Source: Xylaria sp. FL1777
Taxonomy: Eukaryota; Ascomycota; Sordariomycetes; Xylariales; Xylariaceae
Length of the DNA: 13,206 nucleotides
Direction: 5' to 3'
Assembly (NCBI GenBank): GCA_022578965.1
Contig: MU401020.1
Location: 1-13,206 of the forward strand
The notes beneath the pieces were generated by a model that did not search any database, was not told the DNA's origin, and worked only from the letters and a program-made list of their open reading frames with translations. The position numbers and the translations under genes were made by a program. Below are positions 1-8,944 of the stretch, in pieces. The first letter of the stretch is position 1. Each line of letters begins with the position of its first letter.

Positions 1-1494
1 AAACTAGTAAAAATTAATATATATATTAATATAGCTATTATAATTAATTAATAATTATTTAATTAATATTTTAAAACTAAAAAAACTAAAAAAAATAAAA
101 AAAAAATACTTAAAAAAGTATTAAATAAAAGTTTAAACAAATTAATAAAATCTAAAAATAATAACTTTAAAATATGTTTAAAGTTAAATATTATAACTAT
201 AAAAAAAAAACATGTTTAAAAATAATGCTAATTTAAAAAAGAGAACAAAAAAAAAAGCTATAAAAAAAAAAGATTTTTTAACCTAAAAAAAAAATATAAG
301 TTATAAAAGTTTAAAACAATAAAAAACAACAAAGCAATTTAAAAAATACATTTTTAAAGCAAAAGTATAAAATTGCTATTTTAAATTAAAACAAAAGTAC
401 TATATTAAATAAAACTAAATGCTTTATTTATATAAGTTAAAATAAATAAGCATATAAATATTCTTTAAAAGCTTTATAATTATTAAAATAAATTACAAAA
501 AAATATATTTACTATATAAATAATTAAAGTTATTTAATATATAACTTAAAAAAATAGTTTAACTAAAAGTAATAAATAATAAAAAGTAATAAGTTAATAT
601 AATTAGCAAACTTATAAAACTATAAAAATTTTAAACTATTAAAGCTTAAAATATAGCTTAAAAAAAAGTTATATTTAAAAAAATAAAACTATAACTATAA
701 ATAGTATAATTATTAAACTAATTATAAACTACTAAAACATTTAGTTGCTAAATAAACTTAAAAAAACAAAACTTATAAAACTTTAAAGCAAAAATAAATA
801 AAATTAAAAGCTATAAAAAATACTATAAAAAAAGAACTAATAAAAATAAACAAAATATTTTTATAGCTTAAACTGCTTTAAATATAACAAAATAAAAAAG
901 CATTAATAATTAACGCAAAAACTAATATATTTTAAAAATTAAAACTAGCAATTTAACTAATTACTAAAAGCTATTACTATAATAAAACTATAATAAAAAA
1001 CAATAATAATATTTTATGCTTAAAAATTTTAAAATATAATAAAGTACTATAAAATTATTATATAATATATTATTACTATTAATATTTATTTAATACACTA
1101 AAAAATAATTAGTTTTTTAAACAAATTGCAAAAATAAAAATATAAAACTTTTATAAATTAAAGTAATTAATTATAACTATAGTTTATTATAAAGATTTAT
1201 AAAAATTTATAACATTTAAAAAGAATTTTAATTATACTTATAATACTATTTTAAAAAAATATAAAAATAATTGCTATAAATATTATTAGTTAATTAAAGC
1301 ATAGTTATATTAAAAAATAGTTATTAAAAGTAAAAAAGCTTAAAAACTATAATTTAAAGCTTGCTTAAAAACAAAAACAAAATAAAGTACAATAATATTT
1401 AAAGTACTAAATAAAACAAGCATTTAAACATTTTACAAAAAAAAATTAAAAAACAAAATAAACATTTGCTAAAAAAGCAGCAAATAGCTAAAAA
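1..1494. other. Gene-free A-rich stretch, outer continuation of the left arm
   Basis: This stretch has about 7-15% G+C by hand count of sample lines, long A runs, and the same style of sequence as 1495-4975. The inverted repeat is unbroken at 1495, where the right arm runs off the window, so by the symmetry sum of about 14,702 its partner would be expected at about 13,207-14,701 outside the window. No coding frame, RNA gene or tandem array is visible. The remaining G and C occur almost entirely as AC, GC, GT, CA, CT, AG and TG dinucleotides; TC, GA, CC, GG and CG are rare. Confidence 0.6.
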
Positions 1495-4400
1495 AACTAA
1501 AGCTTTACGTAAAGTTTAATATAATAACTAATAAAATTAATTTAAAGTTAAACTTATATATTAAAAAAAAAAATATAACATTTTAATTAATTTAAAAGTA
1601 TAAGCTAATATAATTTTACTTAAAATAATAAAACAAAATAAAATTCTTTAAAAATATAAGCAAAAATCTTAAAAGATTAAAACATTTAATAAAAGCACTT
1701 TTAGCTATAATAATAATTATATATTTAAAAAAACTAAACTTTTTAATATATTTATATAAAAATATAAAAAGCAAATTATATTAAATATTACTAATATATT
1801 TAATTATAATATTATTTTAAGAATATTATAGCTAAAGATTAGTAACTTTTTGATTTAATAAAAAGCAAAAACTATTAATTAAAAAAGCAAAAAATAAAGC
1901 AAAAAAATTAAAAAAATCGCAAAAAAAATCCTAAACAAAATACTAAAAGTATATTATAAATTTTATAAACTATTTAAAAAAAAAGAAAAAAAAGAATTTT
2001 TTAAACATAACTTATAAAACTATTATATTTTTATTAAAAAAAAATGTTAATTAAAGCTTTATTAAATATATTATATAAGCTTAAATAAAACAAATGCTTT
2101 ATAAAAATACATTTAAAAAAACCTAGCAAAAAAATTTCTAAAAAAGTTTTAATTATTTGCTAAATATTTTATAATACTAATATTTAAAATAAAAAATAAA
2201 AAACAACTAATTAATAAAAAAAAAAAACTAGTATAGCAAATAATAGTTAACTATTAATTATTAAACGTAATTATTATTGTAAATAAATATTTTTTTATTT
2301 TATTAATAATTATAAAAAAAAACATTAGTTAAATAAAATAGTTTATAGTAGTTAATATTTTAAATAAATATTATACTATTAAAATAGCTAAAAAAAAAAA
2401 ATAAAAAACTGCTATATAAATAATATATAAACTATATAAATATATAATTATGCTATAAAAAGTATAAAATATATTAGCTAGTTTTTAATATATAATAATA
2501 ACAATTTTATAGAAGTTTTTAAACAAATTTATGTTTATTTATTTAAATAATATTTTAATTTACTTTAAAACATTAAAAAAACACAAAAAATATATAACTT
2601 AAGTATTAAAAACATTTAAACAAGTAAAATTATAACTTAACATAAAAAAATATATATAGCATATATAAAAAATTAACTTTTTAAGATTTATAATTATTTT
2701 AAAACAAATATAAATTTAACAGTTAAAAATTAATATAGTATAAAACTAAAAAATATTTAATTTAGCTACTGTTATAAATATATAACAAGCATTAAGATTT
2801 TTAAACTATATTTAAATGTTAATTTAAAACTTTAAAAAAATAGCATTTTATTTTATAAAGTATATAAAAAAGAAATATAAAAAAAAATCTTTTTTAATTT
2901 TAAAAAAAGCCGAAAAAGCTTTTAAAAAACTAAAACTAAAAGTTATTTTTAATTTTATAGTTAAACTATTTAATCTATAAAAAAAAAAAAAGCTAAAAAT
3001 AAATGCTTTAAATAATATAATTGCAAAAGTTTTAAAACAACTAAAAAACAACAAAAAATAATACTTAATAGCTTATTACTTTAAAGCACTATAAAACGTA
3101 GCATTATAATACTTTATATATAATAAAAAACTGCTTATAATTATTATAGCACTTAAAAAATAAAAACTATTTTTTATAAAAACTATAAAACTAATTAAAA
3201 TTTATTTAGATTATTAAAACTTAATAAAATTTATAACTACGCAAAAAATTACTAAACAACATAAAAATTAAATGGTTTTTTTTTTTAAATTTAACTTTAA
3301 AATATGTTATATTAAGGAAAAAAAAAAACATTTAAGCAAACATATTACGCTAATAAAGTTAAAAAAGATTTAAAATTTTAAAAAAAAACATTTAAGTATT
3401 ATATTTTTAAAAAAATAAAAGCTTAAAAATTAAAATTATATTTAAAGATTTTATAAATATATAGCTATAATAAACTTATAACTTAAAAAAGTTAGCAAAA
3501 CTACAAAAACACAAAAAATTAAAAAATAATAAGCTAATATATAAATATAAAGTTTATTTACTAAAATTTTTATAAAATAAGTTTATTAAGAAATTTTATA
3601 AATATTTATTATATAAATACTAAAAAATAACAAAAATAGTTAAATAACTATAAAAAAAATACAATTTTTTAAAACTATAAAATATAGTTAAATTTATTAT
3701 AAAAAAGTATAATATTTATAATAAAGCTAAAATAGCTTAATATAAGCTTTATAAACTGCTATAATTTATATAAATATTTAAATAAACATAATATACTATT
3801 GCTTAAAATTTTATTATAGCACTACTTTTATTAATTAATTTAGTTATAAAAGTATAATATAATAAAATATAAGTTATTATTAATAAACTTACTAAATATG
3901 CTTATTTTTTACTGTTTAAAAAAAATATAATAGCTAAATTACTTATATATGCTTTTATATACTAATATTTAAATAAGCATAAATTACTAAAAAAAATTGT
4001 TTTAAATTAAAATAAATTGTTTATTTTTAAGTTTAAAACTAGTTTTTTTAAACTTATTAGTATTAAACTAAAGTTTTTAACTATTTATTACTTATAAACA
4101 AATAAACAAATAAAAAAATTAAACTAAATATTAAAATAATATTTATAAAGTTATATTAATTACTAATAAAACAATTAAATAAAACTATTATTAATAGTAT
4201 AAATTTTATATAATATATTAATAAACAAAAATATAAACATATTTTTGCATAAAGCTATTTATAAATAGCAAGCAATTATTAAAAAACAAAAAAAAAACAT
4301 TAATAAAAGCACTTGCTATTTTAACTATAATACTTTAAGTAAAAACTATTGCAACAAAAATTAAAACATTATAAGCTAAACTATAATTATGTTTTTAGTT

Positions 4401-4975
4401 TTTATAATAATAAATATTAATATACTATAATAAAAAACAAACTAAAGAACTAACTTTTAAAAAAAAAACAAAGTTTATTTATTATAACAAAAATAAAATA
4501 TAAACATTAATATTTTTTAAATTAAAACAAAACAACTAAGCAATAAATTAAAATTTAAAAAACTTAGCTTTTTTAAAATTAAAAAAGTTATTTTATTTAT
4601 TAATTATAAACTATTATTATTAAAAAACATATAAATTTACTTTATTTTTTACATTTTTTTATTAAAACTAATATTTATTAAAATATTTATTAAAACATAA
4701 CTAAAAATAAAAACAAATTAAAACATTTATAAAGTTAAAAATATATTAAATTTTTATTAAAACAATAATAACGTTAAATATTTTATTAAATAAAAAAAAT
4801 ACTTATATGCTAATAATACTTAAAAACTTAAAAAATATTTAAAAACTGCTAAAATAATTATAAACTAGTTTTATTGTTAATATTTTAACTAGCTAAAACT
4901 AAAAAAAAAAAATCAACTTTAAATAAAACGTTTAATACGTTTTAATTAAACTTTAAAAAAATAACTAGCAATAGC
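1495..4975 (+). other. A-skewed outer block of the left arm, degraded element, no gene
   Basis: The plus strand has far more A than T and many A runs until about 4975, where T runs take over. The mirror point in the right arm is about 9745. A consistent purine skew over several kilobases suggests that one original element, or one strand-polarised set of genes, filled this block. In many genomes coding strands are purine-rich, so the former sense strand may have been plus here; that is inference. No frame longer than a few tens of codons survives except a low-complexity Phe/Lys/Ile run at 2848-3054 on the minus strand, which I do not accept as a gene. There is no recognisable reverse transcriptase, transposase or LTR. 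Confidence 0.55.
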
Positions 4976-5542
4976 TATATTACTTTAGCATATTATTTTT
5001 GTTTTTTAGCTATATAGCGTTTTTTTGCTTTAATTTACTTAAGTTTTTTAAACTATTTAAATTATAAGTTATAGCAGCAGTTATTTTTTTTTGCTATAAT
5101 TTTTTTTATTGCTTAAAACAGCAGATTTTTGCATTTATTTTTTTATGCTTTTTTATTAGCAAGTTTAATTTATTTTTTAGTTTTTTATACTAAAAAGTAA
5201 ACTATTACATTTGCTTTAAAAACAAACTTTTAGCATTATAATTTGCTTATTTAGCTACAACATATTTAATACATTAATTAAAGTTAAATTTTAACATTTA
5301 ACATTTTATGCTATAATAATTATAACAAAAACATAAAGCTATTTTAATTAATTTTAGCTTAATAAAAAAAAGCAAAGCAAAGTTTTGTTAAGCTTTTTGT
5401 TTAAAACGTAATAAGCAAGGTTTTTTAAAAACCCTACTAAATATAATAAGTATAAAGAACAAAAAACAAAAAATAAAAAAAAAAAACTTATAAAAAAGAA
5501 AATATAAAATTATTAAAACAATAATTATAAAAAAAAAAAATA
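4976..5542. other. Inner, more diverged part of the left arm, no gene
   Basis: Strand skew flips here. The stretch 4976-5230 is T-rich with repeated TTTTTGC/AGCAG-type words, and about 5340-5540 is A-rich. Alignment to the right arm (about 9149-9745) is weak between about 5050 and 5330, with only short shared blocks. It becomes clear again at about 5508-5554, where an interrupted A tract and the word TAATGTTATAAAAT are shared. This may be a separate, older element, or a region where the arms were edited independently. A GC-richer patch at 5408-5437 contains AAGG and ACCCT words. No coding signal is seen. Confidence 0.45.
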
Positions 5543-6060
5543 ATGTTATAAAATAAGCTAATTAAGCTAGTTAAAAAGCTAGGTATAAAAAAAGCATGCA
5601 TAAAAAAAGTCCTATTTGTTAAAAAAATATATATTTAAACTACTATAAAAGTTTAATGCATAAACTTAATAAACTTAAGCGTTAAGTTTATTAAGCTTTA
5701 AACTTAACAAACTTAAGCGTTAAGTTTATTAAGGTTTAAACTTAAAACAATATAATATTAAGTTTATTAAAAAAAACAATATTTATAAATTATTACTACT
5801 GTTTTTTTTGTTTATATAATTATATACTTTTTATATTTAATTATTTATTTAGTTTTAGTTCTTTAGTTATTAATTTTTTATAATTATTAGGCACTAATAT
5901 ACTTATTATTTTTAATTTTTTAAAACCTTTATTAATGCATAATAATAAAAGTACCTTAAAAACTTCCTTAACGGACTACTTTTAAAGATCCTATTATTAC
6001 TTGTAAATTAAAACCCTAAAGGCAAACCTGTTATATTAATATATAACAAGTTTATTATAT
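5543..6060 (-). repeat. Module D: ~515-bp inverted-repeat copy facing module A
   Basis: Its reverse complement matches 6336-6852 over its whole length, so D and A form terminal inverted repeats around about 275 bp (6061-6335). Shared landmarks in order are the outer words GCTAGGTATAAA and AGCATGCA, the 38-bp minisatellite, a TTTATATAATTATATAC box, TTATTAATGCATAATAATAA, and the inner core GCAAACCTGTT with a following palindromic TATATTAATATATA-type stretch. The inner half (5811-6060) also matches module C at the mirrored place in the right arm. The part at about 5935-6040 is among the GC-richest of the window (about 25% by hand count), with ACGGAC and ACCCTAAAGG words, so D is one of the less mutated copies. 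There is no coding capacity. Confidence 0.88.
5665..5774 (-). repeat. 38-bp minisatellite in module D (2 clear units, 1 degenerate)
   Basis: Units start at 5665 and 5703, with a decayed third from 5741. Bases 5665-5695 form a perfect palindrome: 14-bp arms (CTTAATAAACTTAA and its complement) around a GCG centre. The second unit has one C/T mismatch in the palindrome, as expected after a C-to-T change. Such units could form hairpins or cruciforms; a role in transposase binding is possible but not shown. Confidence 0.88.
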
Positions 6061-6335
6061 AAGGTTTATTGTTTTAGTACGTTACTAGTTTTAAAGGTTT
6101 TTAAAATCTTTAAACTTAATTTTTAACTTTTTGTTTTTAGTAATATAACTTAAATTTAGTTTATTAGTTATTAAGTAAGGTTTATTTATGTAATACTATT
6201 TAGCATTTTTGTTTTTTAAATATTTTTTTAGTATACTTTTAAAAGTTTATTTTATAAATTGTTTATTACTTAATTTTTTTATACTAATATTTGTTTTTAT
6301 ATGTTAGGTTTTATTAATTAAAAAGCTATTAAAAT
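6061..6335. other. Internal segment between D and A repeats, non-coding
   Basis: About 275 bases separate the two 515-bp inverted copies. Only B (7927-8203) shares this segment within the window. It is T-rich, has no open frame, and contains a 25-bp dyad at 6090-6114. If D and A are ends of one transposable element, this is too short to encode a transposase, so the element would be non-autonomous or internally deleted. Confidence 0.6.
6090..6114. repeat. 25-bp dyad in the internal segment of module A
   Basis: There are twelve-base arms around a single T, with one mismatch (G at 6097). The matching dyad in module B is at 7958-7982 and is perfect, although the two copies differ at several bases, all of them transitions. 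Confidence 0.75.
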
Positions 6336-6625
6336 ATAATAAACTTATTATATATTAATATAACAGGTTTGCTTTTAAGGTCTTAATTTACAAGTAATAA
6401 TAAAATTTTTAACAGTAGTTTATTAAAAAGGTTTTTAAAGTACTTTTATTATTATGCATTAATAAAAGTTTTAAAAAATTAAAAGTAATAAATGTATTAA
6501 TGCTTAGTAGTTATAAAAAATTAATAGCTAAAAAACTAAAACTAAATAAGTAACTAAATACAAAAAGTACATAATTATATAAACAAAAAGAACAGTAGTA
6601 ATAATCTATAAATATTGCTTTTTTT

Positions 6626-6729
6626 AATAAACTTAACGCTATATTGTTTTAAGTTTAAAGCTTAATAAATTTAACGCTTAAGTTTGTTAAGTTTAAAGCT
6701 TAATAAACTTAATGCTTAAGTTTATTAAG
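6626..6729 (+). repeat. 38-bp minisatellite in module A
   Basis: Palindromic cores lie at 6661-6691 and 6699-6729, exactly 38 apart, and a degenerate unit precedes them from about 6626. The cores are the same 31-bp dyad as in module D, with CGC or TGC centres and C/T substitutions in the arms. The order of good and decayed units mirrors D, so the array predates the inverted arrangement. Confidence 0.87.
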
Positions 6730-7170
6730 TTTATGCATTAAACCTTTATAGTGGTTTAAATACACATTTTTTTAACAAATAGAACTTTTTCCGTGCATGC
6801 TTTCTTTATACCTAGCCTTTAATTAGCCTAGTTAGCCTATTTTGTAACATAAGTATATTAAAGTTGTTTTTGCTATTAAGCTTTATGCTTTGCTAGCTTT
6901 TTTAAGCTTTTTTTAACGTATGCACTATTTATACTTTTTTTGCGTTTTTTTAAAAAGAGATTTCTTTTGCTATCTTTTTTTCTGTTAATAGCTATAATAT
7001 TAGTTTTACAATTTTGTTAACTATTTTTTACATATTAAAAAGTTTATTAGCTTTGCGTTTTTTATTAAAACATTACTGCGTTATAGTTGTATTACTAGTA
7101 TGTTTTAGTAACGCATTAGTTACGTTTTTAACAAATAAGTTATTTAATACTATTTCTTTATTTTTTATTA

Positions 7171-7189
7171 TATTTGCACTCCGCAAATA
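7171..7189. repeat. Small hairpin, 7-bp stem with 5-base loop
   Basis: TATTTGC at 7171-7177 and GCAAATA at 7183-7189 are complementary around ACTCC. No T-run typical of a terminator follows. It lies in the least mutated patch. Function is unknown, and chance is possible. Confidence 0.45.
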
Positions 7190-7238
7190 AAATGCAACCT
7201 ATTTAATAAATAAAAGTTGCTACGCTAATTCTAGTAAT

Positions 7239-7259
7239 CTTAATTATTTAATAATTAAG
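7239..7259. repeat. Perfect 21-bp AT palindrome
   Basis: CTTAATTAT and ATAATTAAG are exact complements around TTA. It is followed directly by GCTCGAACTT. In DNA this AT-rich, nine-base AT-biased dyads are not rare, so the significance is low. Confidence 0.5.
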
Positions 7260-7275
7260 CTCGAACTTATAAAGT

Positions 7276-7926
7276 TATAGTTAAATATAAAAAATTCAAA
7301 AAAGGTCTTAGTTAACTTATTAATTTTTAGAAAATTTTTTAAAATAAATTAAAACTATTTTAATATTTTTTTAACAAAAATTATAAAATAGTTATTACTT
7401 TTTAATCTTTTTTTATAATAATAATAAAATGCTATTTTAAATAAAGTTTAACATAAATTAAAAAAGCTTTTATATTTATAAATTTATTATAAAGCTTTAA
7501 AGCAATAAGTTTAAAACTTTTAATATTTAGCATTTTTAACATTATAAATAATTTTAATAATAAAAGCAATAATAATAATAAAAAGTTAAGTTTTTTATTT
7601 TAAATTATTACTTTTCAGTATAATAATAATAAAAATAAGCGTTAAATTTACTAATAATAATATTAATATTAATTATAATATAATTACTTATTTAAAGCTT
7701 TAATTTATTGTTATAATAATAGTTATTATTACTGTTTTAATTATTATAGCTAATATTTATACTAGTTTAAAAGTTATAATACTTAATATTTAAATTATTT
7801 TTTAAATTAAAGTAACTAGTTTACTTTATAATATTAGCATTAATATTAGTTTTTTTTTATTATTGCTATTTAACTTTTTTTTTTTTATTATTGCTTTTTT
7901 TTTAATAAAAATAGCTAATAAAAGTA
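7276..7926. other. AT-rich stretch with AAT microsatellite tracts, no gene
   Basis: This T-rich to mixed sequence lies between the less mutated patch and module B. Short AAT/ATT runs recur at about 7418-7432, 7568-7582 and 7620-7636. A near-direct repeat of TTTTTTTTATTATTGCT occurs at 7851-7867 and about 7879-7895 (28 apart). It also contains the symmetry axis of the large inverted repeat (about 7351), but no self-complementarity around the axis is visible, so it is true spacer. No frame or RNA gene is seen. Confidence 0.5.
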
Positions 7927-7957
7927 TTAAAGTTTGTTATTTTAATACATTATTAGT

Positions 7958-7982
7958 TTTAAAAATCTTTAAGATTTTTAAA
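7958..7982. repeat. Perfect 25-bp dyad in the internal segment of module B
   Basis: Arms 7958-7969 and 7971-7982 are exact complements around T7970, with TCTT/AAGA at the centre. It is the counterpart of 6090-6114 in module A at the standard 1868-base offset. Confidence 0.75.
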
Positions 7983-8493
7983 CTTAATTTTTAACTTTTT
8001 GTTTTTAGTAATATAACTTAAATTTAGTTTATTAATTATTAAATAAAATTTATTTATATAATATTATTTAGCATTTTTGTTTTTTAAATATTTTTTTAAT
8101 ATATTTTTAAAAGTTTATTTTATAAATTGTTTATTATTTAATTTTTTATATTAATATTTGTTTTTATATATTAAGTTTTATTAATTAAAAAGTTATTAAA
8201 ATATAACAAACTTATTATATATTAATATAACAGGTTTGCTTTTAAAGTTTTAATTTATAAGTAATAATAAGATTTTTAATAATAGTTTATTAAAAAGATT
8301 TTTAAAGTACTTTTATTACTATATATTAATAAAAGTTTTAAAAAATTAAAAGTAATAAATATATTAATGCTTAGTAATTATAAAAAATTAATAGCTAAAA
8401 AGCTAAAAACTAAATAAATAATTAAATATAAAAAGTATATAATTATATAAACAAAAAAAACAGTAATAATAATTTATAAATATTGCTTTTTTT

Positions 8494-8597
8494 AATAAAC
8501 TTAACGTTATATTATTTTAAATTTAAAGCTTAATAAACTTAACGCTTAAATTTATTAAATTTAAAGCTTAATAAACTTAACGCTTAAGTTTATTAAG
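8494..8597 (+). repeat. 38-bp minisatellite in module B
   Basis: Units start at 8529 and 8567 (period 38) with a degenerate unit before them. The last core, 8567-8597, keeps a perfect 31-bp dyad. The unit at 8529 has the right half changed from AAGTTT to AAATTT, a G-to-A change that breaks pairing. Confidence 0.87.
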
Positions 8598-8650
8598 TTT
8601 ATGCATTAAACCTTTATAGTAGTTTAAATATATATTTTTTTAACAAATAA

Positions 8651-8922
8651 GTATAATAAACTTGTTATATACTAATATAACAGGTTTGCCTTTAGGGTCT
8701 TAATTTGTAGATAATAATAGAATCTTTAATAGTAGTTCATTAAAGAAGTTTTTAGGATATTTTTACTACTATGCATTAATAAAGGTCTTAAAGGATTAAA
8801 AGTAATAAGTATATTAGTGCTTAGCAGTTATAAAAAATTAATAGCTAAAGAACTAAAACTAAGTAAGTAATTAAATATAAAAAATGCATGTTTATATAAA
8901 CAAAAAAAAGGTAAAAAAAATA
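8651..8922 (+). repeat. Module C: partial, least mutated copy of the repeat
   Basis: The sequence matches A from about 6338 to about 6600 in the same orientation, and D (5811-6059) inverted at the mirrored position of the large repeat. It keeps words that the other copies have partly or wholly lost, such as TTTAGGGTCTT, AGAATCTTT, GTTCATTAAAGAAG and AAAGGATT. The A or B versions of these show TCT to TTT, TCA to TTA, GGA to AAA and GGG to AGG. C is therefore close to the ancestral sequence and gives the direction of mutation. It stops near the TTTATATAAAC box, after which a 26-bp tandem array replaces the 38-bp array of the other modules. Confidence 0.87.
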
Positions 8923-8944
8923 ATAACCCTTTTTAAATTACTGC

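Larger units (their letters stand above)
1495..6060 (+). repeat. Left arm of a ~4.56 kb imperfect inverted repeat
   Basis: This stretch reappears as its reverse complement at 8650-13206. I checked the pairing by eye at several places: 1495-1563 with 13138-13206, about 1973 with 12728, 2225-2340 with about 12360-12476, 4020-4290 with about 10410-10683, 4792-4955 with 9747-9908, 5541-5554 with 9135-9148, and 5811-6059 with 8651-8900. Paired coordinates sum to 14,701-14,703 in the outer part and drift only to 14,689 and 14,711 toward the centre, so indels are few. In the outermost 69 bases there are 5 mismatches, all transitions. Elsewhere mismatches are again mostly C/T or G/A, with occasional transversions and length changes in A runs. 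The repeat probably continues to base 1 and beyond, because its end coincides with the window edge on the other side. No reading frame survives. It is most likely duplicated transposable-element DNA; the type of element cannot be read. Confidence 0.93.
6061..6852 (+). repeat. Module A: inner segment plus right terminal inverted repeat
   Basis: Bases 6336-6852 are the inverted partner of D, and 6061-6780 are repeated directly at 7927-8648 (module B), offset 1868 bases. A and B differ mainly by transitions, with B carrying the A or T state much more often. For example, AAGTAAGGTTT in A reads AAATAAAATTT in B. The inner segment 6061-6335 has no counterpart in D. Together D-inner-A looks like a non-autonomous element of about 1.3 kb with long terminal inverted repeats (MITE-like or foldback-like), but no target-site duplication can be made out, and D's outer flank is shared with the right arm of the large repeat. 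Homology to D stops near 6852. Confidence 0.85.
6853..7275. other. Less mutated patch between modules A and B, unidentified
   Basis: Hand counts of five 60-base lines give about 18-23% G+C against about 7-15% in the outer arms. Dinucleotides that are nearly absent elsewhere (TC, CC, CG, GA) are common here, for example GCACTCCGCAAAT at 7175-7187 and GCTCGAACTT at 7259-7268. I find no second copy in the window. That fits sequence that was unique, or newly arrived, and so escaped most of the mutation. Stops still interrupt all frames, and I could not fold a tRNA from the TTCGA-like word. Three small dyads are present: 7077-7083 with 7109-7115, 7171-7189 and 7239-7259. Confidence 0.6.
7927..8648 (+). 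repeat. Module B: truncated direct copy of module A
   Basis: The sequence matches 6061-6780 at a constant offset of 1866-1868 bases. It includes the inner dyad, the TATATTAATATAACAGG-type core, the TTAATGC box and the 38-bp array. The match ends after TTTTTTTAACAAATA, where A continues with its outer end (GAACTTTTTCC and the GCATGC word) but B runs straight into module C. B is therefore missing the outermost 70 or so bases. It is the most heavily mutated of the four copies; nearly every difference from A is G-to-A or C-to-T in B. There is no coding potential. Confidence 0.9.

Noticed and set aside
2848..3054. 68-codon open frame on the minus strand
   Set aside because: The product is a low-complexity Phe/Lys/Ile-rich run without a domain. 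The mirrored copy in the right arm (about 11648-11854) does not keep the frame free of stops. Its composition is what poly-A/T gives when read without a stop by chance.
5543..6852. D and A as LTRs of a retrotransposon
   Set aside because: They are inverted to each other rather than direct, and no TG...CA ends, primer-binding site or polypurine tract could be placed. A and B are direct repeats, but B is truncated and the 1.07 kb between them shows no gag-pol remnant I can recognise.
7255..7275. TTCGA-like word resembling a tRNA T-loop
   Set aside because: The AGCTCGAACTT word has no five-base T-stem around a seven-base loop, and no D-arm, anticodon arm or acceptor stem could be paired upstream on either strand.
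7418..7636. AAT/ATT runs as a functional microsatellite
   Set aside because: They are short and interrupted, and are expected in DNA with about 90% A+T.
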